64,000 nt of DNA from LMUY01 sp964242215 (lineage in GTDB: Bacteria; Pseudomonadota; Alphaproteobacteria; Acetobacterales; Acetobacteraceae). The notes beneath the pieces are model-generated. The model was not told where the DNA came from and ran no database searches. It saw only the letters and a program-made list of their open reading frames with translations. The stretch lies in NCBI GenBank assembly GCA_964242215.1, contig CAXTCJ010000018.1, positions 1 through 64,000 of the forward strand, written 5' to 3'. Below are positions 25,131 through 33,271 of the stretch, piece by piece. Position numbers and translations under genes: made by a program. How positions within the stretch are numbered: the stretch's first letter is position 1; every line of letters begins with the position of its first letter.

Positions 25131-26447
25131 TTACGCGGGGGCGGTGCTGGGGCGCACCGCCAGGCGGACGATCGCGGCTGTGCCGGCGAGGCAAAGTAGC
25201 ATCAGGGGCAGCAGCGCGAGCGGATAGCTGCCCGTGGCGTCGCGGATCGCACCGATTAGATAGGAGGCGAAGAACCCCGCGAGATTGGCAACCGCGCTGA
25301 TCTGCGCCAACCCGGCAGCTGCCCCCGAGCGCGGCAGCCACTCGCTCGACATCGACCAAAACGGGCCCTTGCAGGCATAGGTGCCGACCATCACTAGGGT
25401 CAGGCTAGCGACGCTGGGGGCGGCCGAGTGGAACACCAACAATCCCGCGAAGCCCACCAACACGCCGATCATCGGAATTGCATTGTGCCACAATCGCTCG
25501 CCCGTGCGGTCGGAGTTTCGGCCCCACAGCACCATCGCGACGCACGCCGCGACGTAGGGCAAAGCGTTGACGAAACCGGTGCCGATGTAGCTGAAGCCGA
25601 ACGAGCGGACAATGATCGGCTGCCAGATTGCGAGCGCGGTGCTGACGGTGGTCGTGCTGGCGCTGACCAAAGCGAGGAAAAGAACGCGGCGATCGAATAA
25701 CGTCTGCCACACGGACTTCCGCGGCACGCGGGTGACGGCCCGGGACGCGGCGTCCTGCTCCAGTTCGATCAACAGCCAAGCCTGCTGCGCCGGGTCGAGC
25801 CAGGTGGCACGGGCCGGCTTGTCGGTCAGCCAGACATAGGCGGCGAACCCTAGCAGCACGGTCGGCACTGCTTCCATGATGAACAGCCATTGCCAGCCGC
25901 GAAGGCCCAGGAACCCGCCCATCGACAACAGATACCCGGCGATCGGCGACCCGAGGGCGTTCGCCGCGGGGATCGACACCATGAAGATGCCGACCATGCG
26001 CGCGCGGTAGGAGGAGGGAAACCAATACGTCAGGTAAAGGATGACACCGGGGAAAAACCCGGCTTCCGCCGCGCCTAGGAGGAAGCGGGCGACGAGCAAC
26101 GATTTCGGACCGACGCAGAACGCGGTGGCACCCGCGACCAGCCCCCAACTGATCATGACCCTAGCGATCCAGCGGCTGGCACCGAAGCGTTCCAGGCCGA
26201 GGTTGCTCGGCACCTCGAACAGGAAATAGGCGATGAAGTAGATACCACCGGCAAGCCCGAACACCGACCCGGTCAGGCCGATATCGTGGTTCATTTCGAA
26301 GCTGGCGAACCCGATATTGCTGCGGTCGACGATCGAGAACAGGTAGGACACGATCAGGAACGGCATCAGGCGCCAGCTGACCCGGCGCATCGTGGACCGC
26401 CGCAGCGCCGCGTCATCAAACCCGGTGAGGGCAGCCCCGTCACTCAT
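25131..26447 (-). CDS. MFS transporter, anion:cation symporter-like (ACS type), copy 1
   Basis: This 12-helix MFS protein of about 438 residues has the ACS-family start SIVDRSNIGFASFEMNHDIGL and the helix 2-3 segment FLFEVPSNLGLERFGASRW. Relatives import phthalate, glucarate, tartrate or similar organic anions with H+. I place the start at the ATG 26447 because it overlaps the aldolase stop (ATGA); an ATG at 26459 is possible. It is the last gene of a five-gene coupled operon. It is closely similar to the MFS gene at 27999-29363 in the same operon. Confidence 0.9.
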   Translation of the reverse strand: MSDGAALTGFDDAALRRSTMRRVSWRLMPFLIVSYLFSIVDRSNIGFASFEMNHDIGLTGSVFGLAGGIYFIAYFLFEVPSNLGLERFGASRWIARVMISWGLVAGATAFCVGPKSLLVARFLLGAAEAGFFPGVILYLTYWFPSSYRARMVGIFMVSIPAANALGSPIAGYLLSMGGFLGLRGWQWLFIMEAVPTVLLGFAAYVWLTDKPARATWLDPAQQAWLLIELEQDAASRAVTRVPRKSVWQTLFDRRVLFLALVSASTTTVSTALAIWQPIIVRSFGFSYIGTGFVNALPYVAACVAMVLWGRNSDRTGERLWHNAIPMIGVLVGFAGLLVFHSAAPSVASLTLVMVGTYACKGPFWSMSSEWLPRSGAAAGLAQISAVANLAGFFASYLIGAIRDATGSYPLALLPLMLLCLAGTAAIVRLAVRPSTAPA

Positions 26448-27247
26448 TCGCGCGGGCATTCAAGCGGGGCCGGATCGAGAGCCTCGCGCACGCCGCGGAC
26501 CCACTGGGATGCGGCCGTCATCATGAAGGCGATGTCGGTCTGGGTGGTGACAAATTGTGCGCCGGCGCGGATCGCTGCGGCCTGCCTCGCCACGTCGCGG
26601 TTGCCGCCGCAGCCGGCGAATTTGCCGTTGGCCCGCGCCGCCGCGATCACCCGCGCTTGCGCCTCCACGATCTCGGGACAGTCGAACTGCCCAGGCTTGC
26701 CCATGTCGGCCAGCAAGTCGTTGGAGCCGACATGCAGCACGTCGAAGCCGGGCACGGCCGCGATCGCGTCCAGGTTTGCCAATCCCTCGGTCGTCTCGAT
26801 CATGCACACCAGCAACGTCTCGTCGTTCAGCCGCTGCATCAACTCGCCGGTTGGCATCGCGCGGAAGTCGAACCGGGCATAGGCGCCACCTACGGACCGG
26901 CGGCCGATCGGTGCGAAGCGGGCAGCGGCCACGGCGCGCCGTGCGTCCTCGGCCGTGTTCACGTCGGGAAACACGATGCCGCTCACGCCGTTGTCGAGCA
27001 GCAGCGACACGTCCTGGTCGGCGACGCTGCGCACACGGACCAGCGCTGGGATGCCGATTGCGTGCGCGGTTTGCGCCATGTGCGCGATCGTCTCGAGGTC
27101 GAAGATGGCGTGCTGGCAATCGATGAACAGGAATTGGTGGCCGCTGGTCTTGGCGATATGGGCTACGTCGGCGGACCGGCTAGCGCGGACGTTGATGCCG
27201 AGCACGGGCTTTCCGGCCGCGAGCATCTCTTTCAGGGACTCGGTCAT
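26444..27247 (-). CDS. HpcH/HpaI aldolase/citrate lyase family protein
   Basis: This 267-residue protein has class II pyruvate aldolase features: Arg in ALVRVRS, His in FIDCQHAIFD, the metal-binding Glu in MIETTEGL, and the Asp in HVGSNDLL. The usual E in the DxEH motif is replaced by Q (IDCQH), although the His base is kept. Such enzymes cleave 4-hydroxy-2-oxo acids to pyruvate and an aldehyde or oxo acid. The ATG at 27247 overlaps the stop of the isomerase-like gene by one base. In this operon it would perform the final carbon-carbon cleavage. Confidence 0.87.
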   Translation of the reverse strand: MTESLKEMLAAGKPVLGINVRASRSADVAHIAKTSGHQFLFIDCQHAIFDLETIAHMAQTAHAIGIPALVRVRSVADQDVSLLLDNGVSGIVFPDVNTAEDARRAVAAARFAPIGRRSVGGAYARFDFRAMPTGELMQRLNDETLLVCMIETTEGLANLDAIAAVPGFDVLHVGSNDLLADMGKPGQFDCPEIVEAQARVIAAARANGKFAGCGGNRDVARQAAAIRAGAQFVTTQTDIAFMMTAASQWVRGVREALDPAPLECPRE

Positions 27248-27984
27248 CAAGCGCCTCCGGCCATTGCACTCAGTTTTCCGCTATGCGCGCCGACCTGCTT
27301 CATCGCCTGCGCGGCGCTCGCCTGGATAGAGGAGAACACGGGCACGCCCAGTATCTCGGTGACCCGCGCCAGGATCGCCGCGGTCGGCAGTTGCGAGCAC
27401 GCAATGAAAGCCGCATCCATCTGGCACCCAGCGAGGCGGCAGGCAGCTCCCGCGGCATCCTCTGCGGTCAACCGGCCGAGCGCCTCGACATCCGGTGCTG
27501 GCAGGCGCTCGACCTGCGTCACCGTGATGCCGGCGCCGGCGAGCACGGCGGTCAGCGAGGCGTTCACCTCGTCCGAATACGGCGTCACCAATCCGACGGT
27601 CTTGACCCCGGCTTCGCGCAACTCCGCCAGCATCGACCCGGTTGCGGTAACAACGGGCGTCGCGTGCATGGCTGCGAGCTGGTCCGCCAACACCCGGTCC
27701 GCCTCGAGCCCGGCGATGAAGCTCGCGGCGGTGCAGCCATAGACGATGATGTCGAGCCCGCGCGCAAAGTCTTTCGCCACCGTCAGCGAGGCCGTTTGAT
27801 AGGCGGGAACCGTGTCCCGCGTCAGCAGCCCCTTGCCGCGCGGAATGCGCAACGTCTGGCACGTCGACCCGGGCGGCAGCCAGCCAAGCAGCTCGCGTTC
27901 CATCGTGGTGTTGTTCGCCGGCACCATCAGTCCGGCGTGGAGCGGCGCCAGGCCGGCCGACAGCATGCTCATACTCGACGACAT
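27247..27984 (-). CDS. maleate isomerase/Asp-Glu racemase superfamily enzyme
   Basis: This 245-residue protein has the catalytic cysteine pair of the superfamily, Cys84 in VYGCTAASF and Cys196 in FIACSQLPT, and the N-terminal GLMVPANNTTME segment typical of maleate cis-trans isomerase relatives. It lies 14 bases after one MFS gene and overlaps the aldolase start. A role in isomerising an unsaturated dicarboxylate before hydration and aldol cleavage is inferred. It is a distant homologue of the enzyme at 7864-8619. Confidence 0.83.
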   Translation of the reverse strand: MSSSMSMLSAGLAPLHAGLMVPANNTTMERELLGWLPPGSTCQTLRIPRGKGLLTRDTVPAYQTASLTVAKDFARGLDIIVYGCTAASFIAGLEADRVLADQLAAMHATPVVTATGSMLAELREAGVKTVGLVTPYSDEVNASLTAVLAGAGITVTQVERLPAPDVEALGRLTAEDAAGAACRLAGCQMDAAFIACSQLPTAAILARVTEILGVPVFSSIQASAAQAMKQVGAHSGKLSAMAGGA

Positions 27985-27998
27985 GTCGCGTCTCCTGC

Positions 27999-29363
27999 TC
28001 AGGGTGTTGCCAAGGGAACGTTGCCGGAGGGCATCGCACTTTGCCGTGCCTGCCGGCCAATGATCAGCACGCCGATCACCCCCGCGAAGCAGAGTGCCGC
28101 GATCGGCATGATCGAGAGCGGGAAGCTACCGGTCGCCTGGCGGATGGCGCCAATCAGATAGGACGCTCCAAAGCCAGGCAGGCTACCCAGCGCATTGATT
28201 TCGGCAATCGCGACGGCCGCCATCGATGGAGGCAGGGCCTCGCTCGCCAGCGCCCAGAACGGGCCCTTGCAGGCGAAGGTGCCGGAGATGATCACCACCA
28301 ACAGCACCATATTCAGCAGCAACCCGTGCGCCACCAGCGTCAGCAGCATGGCGACCACGACGGCGAGCATTGGGATCGCATTATGCCAGATCCGCTCGCC
28401 TGTGCGGTCGGAGTTGCGGCCGCAGACGACCATCGCGATGCAGGCGGCGACATAGGGAACCGCGTTGAGCAACCCCGTTTCGAAATTGCCGACGCCGAAA
28501 CCTTTGATGATCAGCGGCTGATAAATCCCGAGCATGGCGCTGATCGTAACCGTGCTCGCACAGACCAGCGTCAGCAGCAGCACGCGCCCATTGGTCACCA
28601 GCCGCCAGAACGACAAACGCTTCACCTGCCCGGATGCCAACGCCTGCCGATCCGCCGCGAGGCGGGCTGCCAGCAGGTCGCGGTCGTCGGCGCTCAGCCA
28701 ACGTGCTTGTTCCGGCCGATCGGTCAGCCACCAGATGGCGACGATGCCGAGCAGCACTGCGGGCACCGCCTCCATCAGGAACATCCACTGCCAGCCGTGC
28801 AGGCCGAGGAAGCCGTCGGCCTCGAGCAGCGCGCCCGAAATCGGCGAACCGACGATCCCGGACGCCGGCACCGAGAGGATGAACCAGCCCATCATGCGGG
28901 CGCGATATTTCGAGGGGAACCAATAGGTCATATACAGGATCACGCCTGGGAAGAATCCCGCTTCGGCAGCCCCGAGGATCACGCGCATGACGAGGAAGCC
29001 GGTCGGCCCGGTGACGAAGGCGGTCGCACCCGCGACGATGCCCCACGAGATCATGACGCGCGCCAGCCACCGGCTCGCACCGAAGCGCTGCAAGGCGAGA
29101 TTGCTCGGGATCTCGAATATGAAATAGCTCAGGAAGAAGATGCCGCCCGCGAAGCCGAAGGCGGCCCCGGTCATGCCGATATCGTGGTTCATCTGGATGC
29201 TGGCGAACCCGACATTGGTCCGGTCGATGACTGCCACGAGATAGGCGACGAGGAGAAATGGCACCAGCCGCAGCGAGACCCGGCGCAGTATGGCGGCCTC
29301 GCGACGGTCGGCGTCGAGCATGGAGAGCGGCCCCGGCCGGTTGGCAGCCGAGGCGTCACTCAT
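27999..29363 (-). CDS. MFS transporter, ACS type, copy 2
   Basis: This 454-residue MFS protein reads AVIDRTNVGFASIQMNHDIG near its first helix and FIFEIPSNLALQRFGASRW at the second, matching the other ACS-type transporter of the operon. The ATG at 29363 forms an ATGA overlap with the lactonase stop; a longer frame upstream only covers that gene. Two related importers in one operon may handle related substrates or a substrate and its lactone. The substrate is unknown. Confidence 0.9.
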   Translation of the reverse strand: MSDASAANRPGPLSMLDADRREAAILRRVSLRLVPFLLVAYLVAVIDRTNVGFASIQMNHDIGMTGAAFGFAGGIFFLSYFIFEIPSNLALQRFGASRWLARVMISWGIVAGATAFVTGPTGFLVMRVILGAAEAGFFPGVILYMTYWFPSKYRARMMGWFILSVPASGIVGSPISGALLEADGFLGLHGWQWMFLMEAVPAVLLGIVAIWWLTDRPEQARWLSADDRDLLAARLAADRQALASGQVKRLSFWRLVTNGRVLLLTLVCASTVTISAMLGIYQPLIIKGFGVGNFETGLLNAVPYVAACIAMVVCGRNSDRTGERIWHNAIPMLAVVVAMLLTLVAHGLLLNMVLLVVIISGTFACKGPFWALASEALPPSMAAVAIAEINALGSLPGFGASYLIGAIRQATGSFPLSIMPIAALCFAGVIGVLIIGRQARQSAMPSGNVPLATP

Positions 29364-30220
29364 GCCGCTGCGCCCGCGTCGAAGCGGTACAGCTCGGCCG
29401 GATTGGCGACGAGCACGCGACGCCGGTCCGCCGGGTCGGGGAACCACTCGGTGAGCAGGTGGAACAGCCGCTCGGTGCTGTGTTGGCCGAACGATAAATG
29501 CGGATAGTCGCTGCCGTACAGCAGCCGGCCAGGCGCCGCTTCGAACAGGGCGCGTGCCATGGGTGCGATGTCGGCGTAGTCGTCGCGTTTGGAGATGCGG
29601 TATTGGCCTGTCAGCTTGATCCAGGCATGCCCGCGCCCATTGCGGAGTAGGTCCAGCAGGCCCTGGAACCCCGGATTGGCCACGCCCTCCGCCGCCTGGA
29701 ACATCCCCATGTGCGCGATCGAGAATGGCACGGGTAGATCCCGCAGCACCGGCAACATCTCCGCCGTGAGCCATCCGGGCAGTAGGAAGTCGAGATGCCA
29801 GCCGACATTCGCCAGCCGGGCAGCCAGCCGGTTGACGCGTGGCGTGAGCTTGGCTGCAAGGCCGGCAGTTTGCGGCTCGATCGGGCGGACGTTGATGCGA
29901 ACCCCGCGCACGCCGAGCGCGTCCAGATCGGCCAGCAGTTCGTCGGGTGCGTTCTCGTCGATGTCGACGATGCCGCGCCTAATCGCCGGGTCGAGCGCGC
30001 GCATGGCGTCCAGCATGCAGGAATTGTCCTGCCCATAGGCGCTCGGTTGCACGAAGACGAACCGCTCCAGCCCGAGCGCGTGAGCGTGCGCTAGATACAG
30101 GTCGAGCGTGGCAAGCGGCGGCTCGTAGCGAAGGTCACTCCCGGCGGGGTAGGTGTCCTTCGGCCCGAACACGTGAAAGTGCGCGTCACACGCGGCATGG
30201 CCGGCGATCGCTTGGTCCAA
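29360..30220 (-). CDS. amidohydrolase family protein, 2-pyrone-4,6-dicarboxylate lactonase-like
   Basis: This 286-residue TIM-barrel hydrolase has DAHFHVFGP at residues 12-20 (the metal-binding H-x-H), IAHMGMF near 175, and GSDYPH (about 235) with the catalytic Asp. This set is typical of LigI-like lactonases in the amidohydrolase superfamily. The start is TTG at 30220 with GAGGAG eight bases upstream. As first gene of the operon it would open a lactone before isomerisation and aldol cleavage by the products downstream. The divergent IclR gene probably controls it. Confidence 0.85.
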   Translation of the reverse strand: MDQAIAGHAACDAHFHVFGPKDTYPAGSDLRYEPPLATLDLYLAHAHALGLERFVFVQPSAYGQDNSCMLDAMRALDPAIRRGIVDIDENAPDELLADLDALGVRGVRINVRPIEPQTAGLAAKLTPRVNRLAARLANVGWHLDFLLPGWLTAEMLPVLRDLPVPFSIAHMGMFQAAEGVANPGFQGLLDLLRNGRGHAWIKLTGQYRISKRDDYADIAPMARALFEAAPGRLLYGSDYPHLSFGQHSTERLFHLLTEWFPDPADRRRVLVANPAELYRFDAGAAA

Positions 30221-30289
30221 AGGTTGTTCTCCTCATCCCGCTCGGCTTTGTTGCCGGCTGGGCTGCGCGATCATGCCTGTTGGCGCTAT

Positions 30290-30305
30290 GATAAGCTACG
30301 TTATC
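30290..30305. promoter_or_regulatory. inverted repeat in the divergent IclR/lactonase promoter region
   Basis: GATAA (30290-30294) and TTATC (30301-30305) form an inverted repeat with a six-base spacer in the 139-base region between the divergent lactonase and IclR genes. Its position suits an operator for the IclR protein. The arms are short, so chance is possible. Confidence 0.35.
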
Positions 30306-30359
30306 TACAGGAGTCCAGCCATTTGAGAAACTTTCATTTTAGCCGTTCAGGGATTTGGC

Positions 30360-31139
30360 ATGCCCGCGCTTGAGCGCACCCTCGCCCTGCTCGATTTGTT
30401 CACGCCGGAGACCCCCGTCTGGACCTCGGAAGCGCTGATCGTGTTCCTCGAGGGCGCGTCGTCCACCGGCTACCGCCATATCAAGGCGCTGCAATCCGCC
30501 GGGCTGCTGACCCGCGTCGGCGCTGGCTCGTACATGTTGGGGCCGCGAGTGCTCGAGCTCGACCGCACGGTGCGGTTATCCGACCCGGTGTACATCGCTG
30601 GCAGCCCGGTGATCCGCGCTCTGCACCAGGAGACCGGGCACAGCGCCGTGCTGTCGATCCTGTACAGCGACTCCGTCGTCTGCGTCCGTCGCGAGCTGTC
30701 GTCGGATGGGCCGCCACAACTGTTCAGCCGAGGGCAGAAACGCCCGCTGGTCGCCGGGGCATCGGCCAAGGCCATCCTCGCCCATCTTCCGCCGCACCAG
30801 TTGCGCCGCATTTTCCAGAAGCAAACGGCAGCGATCACCGCGGCGGGACTGGGTGCATCCTGGGACGAATTCCGCCTCCGCCTGAAGGCGATCCGTGATG
30901 CGGGCTTCGTGCAAACGCAGGCGGAGTTCCAGCCCGGCGTCGCGTCGATTGCGGCGCCTATCTTCAACAGCAAGAACGAGGTGCTTGGCAGCCTGATGCT
31001 TGCGATCGCGACCGAGCACCGGGACGTGAAACGACTGGCCGATTTCGCCCCCGACGTGATCGACGCGGCCCACGCCATCACCCGGCGGATCGCAAGCCTG
31101 GACGGGGCCGCCGCCCTCCCGGCCCGCGCCGTCGGCTAA
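30360..31139 (+). CDS. IclR family transcriptional regulator
   Basis: This 259-residue regulator has a winged helix at residues 1-65 (with SSTGYRHIKALQSAG as recognition region) and a GAF-like effector domain from about 80 to 245, including the SVVCVRREL and AGASAKAILAHLP blocks. It is divergent from the lactonase/MFS/isomerase/aldolase operon, the usual arrangement for a local catabolic regulator. Its 3' end overlaps the HxlR stop by four bases in convergent orientation. It shares its N-terminal frame with the IclR gene at 11700-12539. Confidence 0.9.
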   Translation: MPALERTLALLDLFTPETPVWTSEALIVFLEGASSTGYRHIKALQSAGLLTRVGAGSYMLGPRVLELDRTVRLSDPVYIAGSPVIRALHQETGHSAVLSILYSDSVVCVRRELSSDGPPQLFSRGQKRPLVAGASAKAILAHLPPHQLRRIFQKQTAAITAAGLGASWDEFRLRLKAIRDAGFVQTQAEFQPGVASIAAPIFNSKNEVLGSLMLAIATEHRDVKRLADFAPDVIDAAHAITRRIASLDGAAALPARAVG

Positions 31140-31513
31140 CGCCGCGATGTGGCCCGGCGGCCGAGCTGGTCGAGCGCGTCCTCGTTGTTCCGGCCCCAAG
31201 CATACAGCAGCTCGACCGGCTCGACGAAGCGCTGGCCCAGCGGTGTCAGCCGGTATTCGACGGCGGGTGGGATCGTGCCCTGGACATGCCGGGTGACGAG
31301 CCCGCTGCCCTCCATTTCACGCAGGGTTTGGGTCAGCATCTTCTTGGAAATGCCGGGCAGACTGCGTTGCAGCACACCGGTCCGTGCGACGCCGCTGTGC
31401 CGAGCATGCAGCGTGTGCAGGATCATGCTGGTCCACTTGGTGGCAAACACCTCGAGCACGCGCCGCGGGGCACAATCCTCCCGCCACTCCGTTTCGCGAC
31501 TGCCGGGCTGCAT
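31136..31513 (-). CDS. HxlR family winged-helix regulator
   Basis: This 125-residue protein has the HxlR plan: a Cys near the N-terminus (DCAPRRVLEVFATKW), a winged helix with SKKMLTQTLREMEGSGLV, and a C-terminal helix. In family members the conserved Cys senses electrophiles or disulfide stress. It is divergent from the PRISE-type reductase gene with only about 70 bases between them. That reductase is thus its likely target and an electrophilic enone or quinone its likely signal. Confidence 0.88.
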   Translation of the reverse strand: MQPGSRETEWREDCAPRRVLEVFATKWTSMILHTLHARHSGVARTGVLQRSLPGISKKMLTQTLREMEGSGLVTRHVQGTIPPAVEYRLTPLGQRFVEPVELLYAWGRNNEDALDQLGRRATSRR

Positions 31514-31528
31514 GCGTGGTTACTCCAG

Positions 31529-31553
31529 GGTGCCTAGGTGCCCAATTGGTGCC
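31529..31553. promoter_or_regulatory. repeated GGTGCC boxes and CCAATTGG palindrome, candidate HxlR operator
   Basis: GGTGCC occurs at 31529-31534, 31537-31542 and 31548-31553, and the perfect palindrome CCAATTGG lies at 31542-31549. All are within the 69-base divergent region between the HxlR gene and the reductase gene. HxlR dimers bind short palindromes in such positions, so this is the best operator candidate here. Confidence 0.4.
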
Positions 31554-31582
31554 GTCTACAACATGCCGGTGCGAGGGCCTAG

Positions 31583-32677
31583 GTGACGGACGAACACGGT
31601 AACGGGACGCGGGACATGGCCAGCACGGCATTGGTGGTAGGCGCGAGCGGGATTGTCGGCAGCGCGACGGCGGCGCTGCTGGTGGCGCGTGGGTGGACCG
31701 TGCACGGCCTCGCCCGCCGGCCGACCCAGCAGGACGGCGTGCACCCGGTCGCCGCCGATCTGCAGGATGCCGCCGCGACCGCCGCAGCCTTGGCCGATGT
31801 GCGCGCCGACGCCGTGTTCATCACCACATGGTTGCGGCAGGCTACCGAGGCAGAGAACATCCGAGTCAACGCCGCCATGGTGCGCAACCTGCTGGACGCC
31901 GTGCGGCCCGGCAGCGCCACGCGGCACGTCGCGCTGGTGACGGGGCTCAAGCATTATCTCGGCCCATTCGAGGCGTATGGTCGAGGCGTCCTGCCGCAAA
32001 CCCCATTCCGCGAGGAGCAGGGCCGGCTCGATGTCGAGAACTTCTATTATGCGCAGGAGGACGAGGTGTTTGCCGCCGCCGCGCGAGACGGTTTTGGCTG
32101 GAGTGTGCATCGTCCGCACACGATCATCGGCGCGGCGGTCGGCAATGCGATGAACATGGGCACCACGCTGGCCGTCTACGCCACGCTTTGCCGGGAGACG
32201 GGCCGCCCGTTCCGCTTCCCCGGCTCGGCGATGCAGTGGAACGGCCTGACCGACATGACCGATGCGCGGCAGTTGGCCAAACACCTGCTGTGGGCGACGG
32301 AGACGCCGGCGGCGCGCAACGAGGCATTCAACGTGGTCGACGGCGACGTGTTTCGCTGGAGCTGGATGTGGGCGCGCATCGCAGAATGGTTCGGCCTCGA
32401 TTTCGTGCCGTTCGACGGCCAGGTAAGGCCGTTGCAGGAGCAGATGGCTGGCGATGCCGAAATCTGGCGGCGGCTTGCCGAGCGCGAGGGGCTCGCCGTG
32501 GCTGAACTCGAGCGTCTGGCATCGCCGTGGCATACCGACGCCGACCTTGGCCGGCCGATCGAGGTGGTGACCGATATGAGTAAGAGCCGCCGCCTCGGGT
32601 TCACCGAATACCAGGCGACAGACGAGGCGTTCTACGAGCTATTTGGCCGCCTTCGCGCCGATCGGTTGATCCCATAG
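31583..32677 (+). CDS. SDR family NAD-dependent epimerase/reductase, PRISE (progesterone 5-beta-reductase/iridoid synthase)-like
   Basis: This protein of about 364 residues has the extended SDR nucleotide loop VVGASGIVGSA. The FREEQGRLDVENFYYAQED block (about residues 142-160) closely matches the NFYYxxED motif of PRISE enone reductases, and a VHRPHTIIGA segment follows. These enzymes reduce activated C=C bonds with NADPH. The GTG at 31583 gives the full frame, but the ATG at 31616 (MASTALVVGASG) may be the true start. Control by the divergent HxlR regulator is likely. Confidence 0.8.
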   Translation: MTDEHGNGTRDMASTALVVGASGIVGSATAALLVARGWTVHGLARRPTQQDGVHPVAADLQDAAATAAALADVRADAVFITTWLRQATEAENIRVNAAMVRNLLDAVRPGSATRHVALVTGLKHYLGPFEAYGRGVLPQTPFREEQGRLDVENFYYAQEDEVFAAAARDGFGWSVHRPHTIIGAAVGNAMNMGTTLAVYATLCRETGRPFRFPGSAMQWNGLTDMTDARQLAKHLLWATETPAARNEAFNVVDGDVFRWSWMWARIAEWFGLDFVPFDGQVRPLQEQMAGDAEIWRRLAEREGLAVAELERLASPWHTDADLGRPIEVVTDMSKSRRLGFTEYQATDEAFYELFGRLRADRLIP

Positions 32678-32693
32678 AGGCACCGCCGGTTGT

Positions 32694-33140
32694 TTACGGA
32701 TTGCAGATTTGTCCAGCCGCCCCCGCACCGGCGTCCGGGCCAGCGGAGCAGAGGTCATAATCATGGCCGCTCCGCTGAGAAGGATTTCGATAGATGTAAG
32801 GGTGGTTCCAGGCGTCCAGAGGCGACGCGTCGCCCTTCAGATACGGCCCGCTCCAGCTACTAACACCGGTTGGCTGGACGCTGAGCGCCTGCAACCCTTG
32901 GTCCGTGCTCGGATAGCTGCCGACATCGAGTTTATAGAGGTCCAGGATCGACCCGAGCCGTTCGATCGACTGTCTCGCGACGGAAACCCGGGCGCCGCCC
33001 AACTGTCGCAAAACAGCAGGCGCAACCAGACCGATCAAGAGACCCAAAATCGCAATCACGACCAGTATTTCGAGAAGCGTGAACCCCGCTTCCGGGTGAG
33101 ACGCCTCAACCGGTTCACGGTGGCCGGAATGAGCAAGCAT
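32694..33140 (-). CDS. gspG: type II secretion GspG-like major pseudopilin, orphan
   Basis: This 148-residue protein has a type IV prepilin leader: G19/F20 is followed by TLLE, with Glu at +5 and a hydrophobic helix. The globular part has the GspG marks YPSTDQGLQAL and the DAWNHPYIYRNP segment, and ends in a DYDLCSAGPD calcium-loop-like stretch. No other gsp gene or prepilin peptidase gene is in the window. It is either part of a scattered system or an orphan pseudopilin. The GspG assignment from motifs is strong; its use in secretion is not shown. Confidence 0.85.
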   Translation of the reverse strand: MLAHSGHREPVEASHPEAGFTLLEILVVIAILGLLIGLVAPAVLRQLGGARVSVARQSIERLGSILDLYKLDVGSYPSTDQGLQALSVQPTGVSSWSGPYLKGDASPLDAWNHPYIYRNPSQRSGHDYDLCSAGPDAGAGAAGQICNP

Positions 33141-33271
33141 GGTTCGAATTCCTGCAAAGCTGGGCCATCGGCAAAACCCACATGAGGGGTAATCCGATCG
33201 CGGTTCCGTTCGCCGCTTGCATGGCCCTAATTGGTTCGATCTACAACCTGCCGCCCGGCGAACGAGGCATG

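Noticed and set aside
31583..31615. Whether the reductase starts at GTG 31583 or ATG 31616
   Set aside because: Neither can be ruled out by sequence; the longer form is listed and the alternative is noted, so it is not reported as a finding.
33233..33245. GGTTCGATC resembling a tRNA T-loop
   Set aside because: No acceptor or anticodon stems can be formed around it; it is part of a 28-bp sequence shared with 31541-31568.
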